Positions 1-12,800 of a stretch of 64,000 bases of DNA are shown here, piece after piece. The DNA is from Blastobasis lacticolella (taxonomy: Eukaryota; Arthropoda; Insecta; Lepidoptera; Blastobasidae). Position 1 is the stretch's first letter. Each line of letters begins with the position of its first letter. The notes beneath the pieces were generated by a model. The model ran no database searches, had not been told where the DNA came from, and worked only from the letters and a program-made list of their open reading frames with translations. The position numbers were made by a program, and so were the translations under genes. The stretch lies in contig LR990057.1 of assembly GCA_905147135.1 (NCBI GenBank), forward strand, positions 1,178,001 to 1,242,000. The letters run 5' to 3'.

Positions 1-191
1 GAGCACACACAAGGGTAGGCTGATGGTATCGAGTGCCACAAGGTACTGATACTGTCATCTACCCCAAACTATCCTGATTGATATATGACTTTTTCTTTTG
101 GAAACGAGCAAACGTACCAACAGACTTGTTAGTTAAAGCCAAGCTATTTGCCGCTCGCCACTCAGTTGAGGATATGGCTGTCTCTTTCTGA

Positions 192-302
192 TGTCCCAGT
201 TCACAGTTTCAAATTATCACATGTCTTAGTCAGATGTTTGAGATACGAGGCACAGTAGTTGTAACTAGCTCTTGTGATAATTTGAAACTGTGAACTGGGA
301 CA
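192..302. mobile_element. Small fold-back MITE, 111 bp
   Basis: Two perfect 30-bp inverted arms (192-221 and 273-302, outer end TGTCCCAGTTCACAG) enclose a 51-nt spacer. There is no coding capacity. It lies in the CC2D2A intron upstream of exon 675-813. The family is not recognised and no clear target duplication was seen. Confidence 0.8.
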
Positions 303-437
303 CCAAATATCATCATGTCAGCAGCGGGATGTCCACTGAAGATCTCACGAACCTCCCACACTGCCATCTGCTTTCATCGCATAAACAAAAGATGACAATG
401 CTGACGATGACGTAGAGATGAAAGAAAAGAATATACT

Positions 438-660
438 ATGGACTTACTCCAAAATGCATCACTACCTTCTAAGATTAGTAATATTCTCAAAAAAGATGGG
501 GTCCGAAGTGGTATGAATAAAAGCAGATGTATGAAAAGATTTGTGGATATTTGCGAGGCTAGGGAGCTGTGTCAGTGCAGAGCAAAGTGGCAGTCCATAG
601 TTTCTGCATACCGCACCTGTGGGACACAGGCGTGAGCTTTATGTATGTACGTGTACCTAT
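438..660 (+). mobile_element. LINE coding remnant (3' end)
   Basis: A short open frame encodes a basic peptide containing NKSRCMKRFVDICEAREL. A near-identical stretch occurs at 29163-29280 with a different length, so this is a dispersed repeat and not a host exon. Both copies end in GCTTTATGTATGTA. It is probably the C-terminal end of a retrotransposon polyprotein; the clade is unclear. Confidence 0.55.
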
Positions 661-674
661 TACGATGCTTCCAG

Positions 675-813
675 GCTGGAGCCTCTATCCTCGCTGCTCA
701 TAGAGGTGTGCGACGAAGTGGCGACTACTGCTGTCCCGAGCGGCACCGGCCGCCGCGGCTGCCGTCTCGGATCGCTCAGCATTCCGCTGTATTCGGTGCT
801 TGCTGCTGGCACT
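675..813 (+). CDS. CC2D2A: CC2D2A exon (end of C2 domain)
   Basis: It follows a CAG acceptor at 672-674 with one carried-over base and ends at a GTGAGT donor in phase 0. It encodes SLLIEVCDEV ... CRLGSLSIPLYSVLAAGT, which matches the FDEV...WLGCVKMPF part of the C2 domain in vertebrate CC2D2A. The previous exon is not in the window. Confidence 0.85.
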
Positions 814-3800
814 GTGAGTACATTCATACATGTCTTTGGATTGTACACTGTGGGACTGGACTTTAGCTTACTCTTCGTTTTGGGTTTTTCATATTTTCGA
901 AATTTGTAGATGCGTAGAGATCGCATTATTTAAGTATCATCATCATCACAGCCCGTAACAGTCCTCTGCAGGACTTAGGGCCTCTCCCACGAAAGGGGAG
1001 GTTATTGCCATAATCTCCACGCTTGGCAGGCGGGTTGGAGATCGCAGTGCTTGAATATAACAATGGAAAATGCTGCTGCCCATTTTCCAGACTACGGAGA
1101 CTCTTGATCTTTTACCTCGAAAACATTAGTCGCCTTGTACGACACCCACGAGTGTAAGGGGTTGGTGCAATTGTACTCTACCGGACACCACACGGCCTAT
1201 TATTTAAGTATACCTACATTATATTTTTTATCAGCAGAGGCTATCTCGAGCGAAATAGAGTTCTATCTCCTATACCACAAACGATAGGTCATAGCCCCTC
1301 TTTCAGCAAGTATAAAGTGGAAAACACGCCAGGCTATACCATAGCTTTCCTTATGACCACCATATTGTCCACAGGTACAAGGAACGTTTAAACTGACCGT
1401 ACCTCCAATAATATTTGGCTACGAGAGTTCCGTTAAAGAACCATCAAACTCTCTCGTACCGGAGGTAACCCGACTGATGAAACAAGACGGCTCTTACCTG
1501 ATAATCAAAGTATCCACCAGCCTCTCGCATTTGGGCGGGTTGCAGGAGTACTACGAACCAGTGAATTCTGAAGACGACTATGTGATAAAGCATTTGAACG
1601 CTTTCGTAGCGGAGTATGTCAACGATTTTCCATCCAGGAACCTTTCTCTGACCTTCATAGACAGTTCTGGTAGGAACAAATGCGTCACACAGTTCCTTCA
1701 GCCAATACCGGTGCCAGATTTTGAGCTATTCCCCAAAAACTCGAAGAGGTCAGAATCAGCTGTCTCCAAAAGCTCAGTCTTCTCGAGAAGTTCTTCGTCC
1801 AGTAAGAGAAAGGAGGACACAGACAAGTCCTCTCAGAGTGGAGAGGAGAGGGAGTCTCTCTACAGTGCTTATGAGGGTGGTTTTCGAAGTGGAGAAAGTC
1901 AGTTGATGAAGATAATGGATCATTGTCTCCGTTATGTGTCGCTCATTCCGACATATGAGGTGACAGAGTCACATTGTGTGACACTTATGGGCGTGGTGAG
2001 TATACCTTCCTTTTAATTTTATAATATAAGATATGATAAAGGCTGATACCAGTATTTGTATGGACTGGATAGTTATTTTCAAGCCGAACAAAAGTTAAGA
2101 CTAAAAGTTAAGTCAAAAGTAATGACGCAAAGAATAGTAATTCGCATCTCTGTTTAATTTGTAGTTAGAAACTCAACTTATAAACGACATCCGCAATCAA
2201 TTAATCGTCCAAAATCAATTCGACAGGCGGGTTTTTCTTGTCCATGTCTTGCTTTGCCATCATAGTGTGACTGCCTTCTTCCAAAATTATACCACACATA
2301 TCTACCTATAAGTATAGGTCGACCAGGAACTTTGGTTACTTTGACAGGTTGCGGAAAAATGAATATACTAAAGTTATTTTACTGGCAATAATAGACGAAA
2401 AAACTGGAAATGTACCTCGACATTATTAAATAGCCTAAAGCATTTACCACCGTCTTCGTCATTGTATACCTTCTAAAATTAGTCGGTTTAAAAAGTTATA
2501 TCGATCGGTTCAATGTAATTTTAATATTTTTGTCGATAACTACAAAAGGAAGGGTTTACTGCTTTCGAATGTCATGTGCCCGATGGCTGGTAACCCAAAG
2601 TCTATAGCACCGATGTACCTATACAATTTCGACAAGTAATTATATTATCATCGTGAGGGGTACCGCGAATAAGGCCGAGGGGGCTCGTCTTCGCTGGTAT
2701 TTATTTATTTAGGACAACCAACAAGACTTATACTATCAAATATAGTATGACGACTACATACTATATAGTACCACTCAGTGGTTCGGTTAGTTAACATGCC
2801 GGTCGCCACGCAAAGGTACCGGGTTCGATTCCCAAATTTTAATTTCTGTTACGGGTCTGGGTGTAGTACGTATTATGAGTATGTATTTAAAAAAGTATAA
2901 AAGTAGTTTATTAGTTATTTAACACCCATAACACAAGCTTTTCTTACTTTGGGGCTAGATGGCGGTGTGTGAATTTGTCCATGCATATTTATTATTTATT
3001 TATTATCAAAAGTTATACCAGCTTATAGCTAAAAATATGGTCACGTGTTGCGTAAACCCCAGGGATACGTAGGGAAAAGGTGCCTGAACCTGCCGGTATC
3101 ATGAAAGAGACCCCGTGGGCGGCTCGAGAACCCATAGATTGTCATCGCTGAGTCGGATGCGAAAGCCAATGGCTTACGACGCGAGGATGGCGTAGACTTG
3201 GCGAAGTGAAGAAATTTTTTATTTTATACCACTAAGGTGGCAAATAAGCTTACGGCCCGCCTGATGGTAAGCAGTCACCATGGGTAGGAAAGCGGATCCT
3301 GGCAGAGTCCGGGATAAGTGATGAATAAATGTTTAAAGAAAAATTGATATTTTATTATGTCACCAATGATGTCGATAGGTATTTAAGTTTTAATATAATT
3401 ATTTTTATTAAGAAAACTTAAGTGCTCGGCTGCATGAACATGAGTTACATTTACATTCTTTATGTATTCGAAGACTTTGTATGTTGAGAAACAGATTTTG
3501 ATTTTGACTCATAGTTGTAGGTACATCCTTTCAAGGGTTTGAAGTTTTAATGTATGTGCAATTAAGCATTAAATGGATTTCTACATGTTAATAATATAAA
3601 ATAAAGCAATAAAAAAGAAATATAATAAAATCACAAAACAACGCCTACAGGCGTGGAATTGTGCTGTTTTTTAACTGCTTTATTTTATATCGATACATTT
3701 ACTAAGAGTATAAACCGTAATATAATTAGGTACACACTCAAACGAATGAAAGAATGGTAAGAGAAATTTAGTATAGGTGACGAAGTACCTTAACTTCTCT

Positions 3801-6800
3801 GATATTTCTTAGGTAGGTATAAGACAGGCTTGACGTTATGAACCTATATATGCAGTACTAGATTTTGCTCGCATCTGCGTCTGCGTCTTGCGTCTGCGTA
3901 GAATTCGGTTTTACATTGCGGACCCGTTCCTGCGGGAATTTTTTCCCAAATTACAGCCTACGTGCTATTTTGGGCATATTATGAGCTTAATGTAGGGTGA
4001 GATGTCGAACAGTGAACCAGTAGTACACAGTTAGCCACCTTTAGTATCACCACAAAACAACGTTGCCAGATCGTGCAGTAAGCGTAATCGTACTTGGTTT
4101 TTACCGCTCTTCTTGATTTTCAGTGTGTAGCGAGCTCCAGTGCAGAACGCCCGCGACTCAGGACTTTTTGTGATTTTCGGCGTAAAAACACGGAAAATCT
4201 TAAATAGTAATTTTTAGGTTTTCAACCTTATACTGCGTCTTTTAAAAGTAATGTTTTTTTCTATTTCTGTACTGAATATCTTTGCATTGTTTGGTCGTAC
4301 ATTCATGAATCCTACTTTGATGAATAATTTTTTGATGAATTTAATATCAGTAGAGGTGTGTGTGGTACATAGTGACCCACTACACCGGCACGAACAGTGA
4401 GCCACCGCTCCACTGTGTACAACATCAAAATTCTGATTTTCTTAATTATTTTACCTTTAATATTCATATAAATCAGCTACCGGTTATTTTCTTAGAATGA
4501 TTCAATTTAAAAAAAGCGAGTAGGCAATATCAGGCTACTGCCGTCAGTCTTCTTGAATAGGTACATGAATTGGATGGACGGCGCGTCTTGGTTCGCGTGG
4601 TTTTAATTTAATTAACTCTACCTCTATCCCACTCCTACATGTACCCTACCCCTATCCGCGCCCTAACCGTACTCTATCCGTACCCAACCCCCCTCAAGTC
4701 ACTAATATCCACTGCAAGGCTCCACCAGTGTATCGAATCCCTACTCCATCACTTACTTTTTTCTGCATAAATTTTTGTAGGGGATACCCCTACCCTACCA
4801 CACCACCACTGTCGGTAGACGCCTAAAATATAATAGGACCACGATAAGTGCGTATTGACTGACATTAGTAAACATTATAAAGTGTGGATATGGCAATAAT
4901 CTGGGGATAATCTTTCCTTGTTACTCCTTCTCAGTCCTTCTTGTAAATATTCAGTTATTTGGTCACTATTAACTTGAACTTTTGTCTAAATGATTAATTG
5001 TTTGCAAAGTATTCAAAAATATTTTTCATAACTCACGAAAATAAACATACCTCCAGAAATCAAATTGTTTGTTATGACTTTTAAGAATGACGTTATATGA
5101 CGGATAAAACACTTGGCATAAGTTGCCATACAAAGATTTTAATTTTTCTAGTTGACTATTTATTATAAAACAACCTTAAAATATATCATCAATGACTGTA
5201 ATTAGAAAATAGGTTAAGTTATGTTGTTATTGATTTATGTTGATTTATAGTCTTCACAGTTATTTTGGTAAATAAAACTAACTGTTTACACATTTATAAA
5301 TAATGTATTATTATCTGATTTATCTACTATGCTAATAACTACAACGAGGAAACGTTAATAATAGTGATCTCATTCGTCGAGCTCACTGTGTACTCCCCGG
5401 TTTGCTGTAGACCAACCCCCTGGTTCAATGTGTGCCACGAGGTGGACACAATGAGCCATTTCCCATCTTTCAAAAAATCTGCATTATCATTTTATCTATA
5501 AATCTTTTTTGCATTAACTAATATACAAAATGAGAGTCAGATATATTACGCAATGACTAGACCAAAAAACATGTCATGATATTGACTAACTCATGAGTTA
5601 TGATTGTTTAACTTTTTTGTGGGTCACTGTTCGACACCTCACCCTATTTTATCAAAATTATTTATTAGTTGCGTGACGGAGTAACATAAGTACATCCATC
5701 CATATAATAAACATAAATAGGTGATATTTATTATTTACTCAACGTTTTATTCAATAAAAAATATATCGGTATGTAAAAATGTATGATCACATCACTGTGC
5801 ATCTGACATTCTTTATAGCGTCAAATGAATTTGATGCAGGGATGTTAGATGCCAAGTCAGAAATTATGGCACAGCCCTGTCAAAATTCTGGTACTTTAGA
5901 AAAAAATATGGTACGCAGTGTTACCAGCAGTAGTCTCCCTAAAATAATAGTAGTAGACGAGATAAAGTCATATAGCTGGATTTATGTAAAATTATGGTAC
6001 TTTTGCGTACCATAATGGAAGTAGAGCTCGTCTAATTTAAAATGACGCGCCCCACTATCGCATTAACGCACACAAGCAAGTTGGTTGGTACATGGTACGA
6101 ACACCTGGAAAATGGTACGTGTACCATAATTATGGTACGTATAACATCCCTGATTTGGTGACAGATTATACTACATCCGGTGTTGCTACATAAAACGCAG
6201 AACTTGCACCACGATTGACAGGTCACCTCTGTCGCTGGTCAAGCTTTACCACAAAATTTTTTGATGGTTTGAGTTTTTTAAATGTTTTTTTTTTGTTAGT
6301 TCAGTTAGCGACAGAGATGCGACATAAACTGAATGAACAGGGTTGACGGAATTATTTCTAGGGTAGATGGCGCCGTTTTTAGATGAAATAATATAACACA
6401 AAACAAAATAATCAAGTTTGAGAGAGAGCTTCTTCCATCAGCATGCAATTGTTCAACTCTTATATGGCAATCGTGCCTTTTTTGTTTCATTGTCATATTT
6501 ACTTCGTTTCTTGCCTCAGTGTCCCCCTCGCTACACTAACCCTGAACCCCAACGTCCTTTCCCCTACCTACCTGTTCCTTTTTCCTTCCTCTCTCTTCGT
6601 TGGTTCGGCGAGGTCAACCAAGGTTTTCCGCTGGGGACCCCGCGACTGGTTGCATTCTCGGAAGCCGATTGGCACACCGTGACGATATAGACATCGATTT
6701 TATTTGGCAATAACTACAATTACATCAAACATGTTGTAACAATATCAGCAGTGATAGGTATAACATGTCAAAACATTCAATTAAAATTTATGGTGAATAT

Positions 6801-9800
6801 TGTAGTGTATGTATGTATGTATGTATGTATGTAATCTCTTTATTGCATCAATTTATAACATTACAGGAAATAAAAATACATGCCAAATTAGAAGAATTAG
6901 TACGTTACTCCCCCCAGGAGGTGCTAAAAGTCCTGCAGGGCTCCGCTCTCGACCACGCGCTGTTGCTAGCCAGCATGTTCCTGCACCTCGGCGTGCGCTG
7001 CTGCGTGGCGCCCGCGGGGGCGGGGGCGGGGGCGGGGGCGGGGGCGGGGGCGGGGGCGGGCGCGGGGGCGGGCGCGGGGGCCTACGTCCTGGTGCGCTAC
7101 GACGTGCCAGCCAAACGGGTCGAGATGATCAGCGATGCGGCCGCGTGAGTGCGATGATATGTTTCCCCTAATTGTGGCGCCACATCATGGCTATTTGTAT
7201 TTGTGATTGCATGTTGCCGTGTGGTGTCCGGCAGAGTAGAATAGCACCAACCCCTTACACTCATGGGTGTCGTACAAGGCGACTAATGTTTTCGAGGCAA
7301 AAGATCAAGAGTCTCCGTAGTCTGGAAAATGGGCAGCAGCATTTTCCATTGTTATATTTAAACACTGCGATCTCCAACCCGCCTGCCAAGCGTGGAGATT
7401 ATGGCAATAACCTCCCCTTTCGTGGGAGAGGCCCTAAATCCTGCAGTGGACTGTTACGGGCTGTGATGATGATGATGATGATTGCATGTTTGCCGTTTAG
7501 CTATATTTGCCAAATATGGCAATAATTCTGACAAATATACTCTCCACACATGGAAGTTCATTGTCAAATACAGCAAATACACAAATACAAATAGCCATGT
7601 GTGATGCCATCATTAGAAATGATAATACAGCGGGTCTAGCCACGATGCCAATCGCTTGTCGGCTACGCTCGTAGATTGGCGCAGTACTGCCAACTGCGAA
7701 GGTTGCGAAGCTGGCCAAACGTAACCGACTAATTCCAATCATCAATAGCAATGAGGAGTTTTCCAATAGGTATCTAAAGCATTCTTAACCACTCACTAGA
7801 TGGCGCTCCTACCATTTTGGTAATTGATAATCGCTTGAAAAATTATTTAGCAAAGGGGATATAAACACTGGGTACGTTGTATTGGATAATATTGTATTTA
7901 TCAGTAGTTTTCAACCATTTTAGAGGTTGTAATAAATTATTACAAACAAAACAAACATCAATTTGACTGAGTCAATTCATTTCATGGACACTAGGATCAA
8001 GAATGGACGCAATACAAATATGAAAGGTTTGTATTAAAATACATTTCGTCGAACATTTTGGTATAAAATTACCAAAATTGTAGAGGCGCCATCTACTGAT
8101 GCTTTTTGAAACCAATTGACAATACCTACTGGAAAACTCCTCATTGAATCGTCACGAAACGGTTGGCGTCTTGGCTAGACCTGCAGAGAAAACTTTTAAG
8201 GTAACAAGAAAACGAACTATATTTATTTATTTATTTCACAGTCTTACAGCAATGTTTGTTTACAATCAGATACAGATAAAAGTATATAGGTATATAGGTA
8301 TGATAACTAATGTGCGACGTCTGCCGGCCTCCAATCAGTCGGGAAAGAGAAGCTAGGGAATTCTAAGACTGGTTTAACAGTTACGGGAACCGATTGGCAC
8401 TTTCTGACGGTGAACTGGCAGAAGTTAGCTTGCCACACCTGTATACAACGCCAGTAGTGGGTAGGCCTTCCTCAAGGTGGACTGACGACCTGGTAAAGAT
8501 CGTAGGTGCCAGCTGGATGCGGAAGGCACAGGACCGGCCGCCGTAGAGATCTCTGGGGTGGCCTAAGCCCAGCAGTAGGTGTCTTTTGGATGATATGATG
8601 ATGATGATGATGTCCTGTATACAATGTGGTAACAGATTGCGGAAGTCAACTTTGGAAAGTTTTATTGCTAGTCTAAACCTCGTTTGAAGATATCACCACA
8701 AACTCTCAATCAGGGTTGTTACGTGTTACATAATTTAGAATTCTAGAACGATCCATCTAGAATCTCCGTAGTAGAGGAAAGTAACCAAATATGGAATACC
8801 ATTTTGTTTTTTGAATATAAAAAATGAACTATTCATAGTACGAAGTAAATTTTTTTATTAGATGAGAAGATATTATGTACTGCAACACTTAGTGATAGTC
8901 TAATGATTTTAATAACTATTTACAGTATCAAAAACCTAGTTAAATCAAAAAATTAAAAAGGTAGTCAAATATGGAATAGGTACCCCAAATATGGACCATA
9001 AGAAAAAGCCACAACAAATACTTAAAAATATGATTAAAAAATGTTTTGTAATACTTAATAACAGTCTCATAATGTTCTAAATTGGTTTAGTAGTTAGACT
9101 AGTGTAACTAATTTAAAAAAATCATATGACTGTTATACCTATTGCAAAAAAATAAAGATTTAAAAAAAATAAAAATAGGTACATATTATGAAATTGGACA
9201 TAGTGACCCCCGGGTGGTCCCCGTATCTTATCCGTCCTATCTAATATATAACATAGATAACATTTGGTGCAAATCGATTCAGCTGGCTTAAATCTTAAAA
9301 AGAAGTATTTGCTGTTTGTAAAACAGCTTTTCTTAAGGCTTTGTATGAAAAATGATGTTTACCAACCGCAAATCACAATAATAGTTTTTATGTTGTATAT
9401 CGATACATTTTTGGATTTCGGATATTTTTCTTTATTTTTTGTGTTAGAAAGCATTCTGAAAAATAAATATGAACACATTAAAAGTATACATTAAACCATC
9501 AATTTTGATTTTGACCCGAATATAGAATATTCCATAAGTGGACCCCAGTGCTTGTCCATATTTGGAATTTAATGACCTCAGAAATTATTGCCAATATTAA
9601 AATAATTACAAAACAGAAACAAATAAACAGCCTGGAAATACAAGCACTAGTATATATGTTACCACATAAATATGCGAGTAGAACGTTATCACTCTCTAAA
9701 TAATAAGAAATACATCGTTTTTACGTCTATTAAAATGTTCTGAGCAGCAACCAAACAAAACGCACATGCCATGTCATCGGCCTTCGCCCTACTGACAAGA

Positions 9801-12800
9801 TTGAACCTATACACGTCTAATATAAGTATGTGAAACAGAATATGGTTCTGTTTTGCCATTTAAATTATTATTTTCGAAGAAATAAAGGAATTCCATATTT
9901 GGACCCTATTCCATATTTGGTTACTTTCCTCTATGGAAAATGGGCAGCAGTTTTTTCCAACACGCCTGCCAAGCGTGGAGGTTAGGGCAATAACCTCCGC
10001 TTTCGAAGGAGAGTCCCTAAGTCCTGCAGTGGACTGTTATGGGCTGTGATGATGAAGAGTCCGTCTTCATAACTGGTTATCAAACGGGACAAAGGGGTTC
10101 GTCAATGCTTGACGCAAAGTTTTGGTAGCAGGTCGTCCCGCGGCATGTCCACGTGGTACGTGTGGGACGCGGCCGCGGGCGCCCGCAGCGAGGCGCGGGC
10201 GGCGGGCTGCCCGCTACGGACTGTCGGCTATGTCTTCGATTGTGATAATGTATGTTTTTTATATAATACAAGCATTTTACTGCAGACATTTCTCTGCAAT
10301 CTCATCAGGGGGCTTACCATGAGCTCTTATAGCAGGACAAACTGCTTTGCTTAGAACGAGACAGCGCTATTATCATCATGATCATCTTGACGTTATGTCC
10401 CGGTTGCGCCCCCGCGTGGCACGCGGGGGCCCAGGGTCCGCCATGTAAGCTAATAAATATGAAATCCAAAGAAGACTATTATTTATTCAAATAAGTCGTC
10501 TTATTTAGATTTATTTTATTTATTTATTATTTGGATTCAATGTATTTTACCTCAGTAATATGTATAAATCACTGTGTGATGTGTTTACCTAAACACAAAT
10601 AGGTAGGTACATTATATTTTTATCATAAAATTTTCAAAATAAATTAGTAGGTTATGTAATATCAGGAGATATGAGTTCGAACTAGGCCCAAAAATTTCCA
10701 ATGTCTGCGCCAGATCTGGGTGAACATCCAGAGCTCCCAGGCGTGCGAGAGCGTCTCCTTCGATTTCAACAAGTCTTCCGACTGGCAACCGGTAAGTTAC
10801 GAATTTACTGACAGACAGACGACATTCTTATTTCTTATTTGTTCCGAGCTCAGAGGGCGACGCGGGTAGGCCGGCTGGGGCGTGCGGGTGCTCGCGCCGG
10901 CGCGCGGGGGCGGGCTGGCCGGGGCCGGGCGCGCGCCGCACATGATTCGCCGGCGGTTATGTGCGTGGCGCGTATCGGAGCCCGGTGTCTCGCCGGAGTA
11001 AGCCCTCGCGCGCGCTGATCGGTCTGCATGCGTCGCCCCCTACCTGGATGAGCTCGCTTAACTTCCCTTTGTTTTCCGTTAGATTTTTGACTTTTGAAAA
11101 GAGATTAATTAACGTCATCCTAATTCAATAAATACTTTTTCATTTTCATTTTCATTTCATTTATTCCCAGGAAATTGATATTTATCAGGTGATAAATAGT
11201 CAATCCATCATCGTTAGAGATTGATAGCAATTATCATGTTATGTGACTGATAATTGCAGCTAACGTTAAGGTCATTCTTCCCTTCCATAGACCATAAAAT
11301 AGGGGGTGGGTATATTTTCTGCCATCTCCAACCCTGTGGAGATTATAGTTACATTGGTAAACTTTTCACGAATGTGGAGGGAGAAAGCTTAAGCCTGTTG
11401 TGTTTCTTTGTTATTGTGTTGCTTAGAGATGCACTCGGTCTGCACCTGGCCCCATGATGGAAAGCGGCCACCGTCGTCCAGGACATCTGCTATCTGAGGG
11501 GAGTACATTGCCAGCCTGTAAAGGAAGGACTTCGATAGGGAGATCATTCCAACGGCAAAATAAAAAGACTCGCGATACCTGTACCTACACTAGTGACGCC
11601 ATAATGTAGGTAATGTTATATATTTTTTCGTAAGGCATTAGAAGCCGAGTCGTCAGTTGAAACACTTGAAACCTTGTGTTGTCCTAGCCATGTGATTTTG
11701 AACTTCGAGCCATATACGTTACTAGTGGACCGGGCGCGACTTCGTTCGCGTACACCTACTTTACCCTTACCTATCCTTTTTTTTCTTGCTTATTAACCTT
11801 CCTCTTGAAGCACTCTATCTTTTGTTGAAAACCGCATTAAAATCCGTTGTGTAATTTAAAAGATCTAAGCGTAAATAGATACATAGGGACAGACGGCAGG
11901 GAGAGACTTTGTTGTATACTATTTAAGATTTGGCATTAGAAGCCGAGTCGTCACTTGAAACCTAGTGATGCCATGTGATGTTGAACTTCGACCCATATAC
12001 CTACGTCATGGGGGCAAACACAAACACTCGCAACCATCCCCAGGTATTCACGAAGTCAGTGTTCGTGATGAAGTTGCCTCCAGCTATAGAACCGCTGTAC
12101 GCGGCCGCGGCGCCTTGCGAACGATTGAAGCGCGCTTTGGAAGACCGCGTGAGGGAGAAGTTCCAGCGGTGGCGGCCGAGGGTTCGCACTGTGTGGAATC
12201 GGTGAGCGCAAATACCTATACTTCCCTTTTTTATGGTATGAACCATACGGTAGGCAAACAGGCAAGCGGGCTACCTGATGGAAAGTGGTCACCACTGCCT
12301 ATAGACATTAGAAACACCAAGAGTTGGCGATACTGCGATGCGATGCGTTGCCCACCTTTGCATACTTTGTTGGTTTGATTTTTTTAGGTGTATAATACTA
12401 GCTGCTTGTCCGCGACTTCGTTCGCGTGCACTAATTTCATATCCATAACTTTCTAACTCGGTAACGTTCAGTTATATCTAAATTTTTCATCCCTGTTAGG
12501 TTTTTTTTGGAGTTAAAAAGACTCATCTATTATGTGCAAAAAAATATTTTCGAAATTGGTATAGCAGAAGCTAGACTGATCTAGCTATTTAGCTAGAAGA
12601 TTGACCGCTAGGATGATGGATAGAGAAGAGACCCAGTCATAGCGCTCGTAATTTAATAAACATCAGCAGGCAGTGAGTTCCGGTTCTAACTTTTCTTCCA
12701 GCGTTTAAAAATGCTCGTGTCTACTTTCCTCCGGGCACAGAAATCGAAATAAATAAATAGAAAAGACACGTGGGGCGTCCAACTACCGAGAACGGTTGTC

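Noticed and set aside
6418..6690. Two overlapping + strand frames of 79-90 codons
   Set aside because: Both read Pro/Ser/Phe-rich sequence in different phases of a CCT-rich stretch; neither joins the CC2D2A exons in phase.
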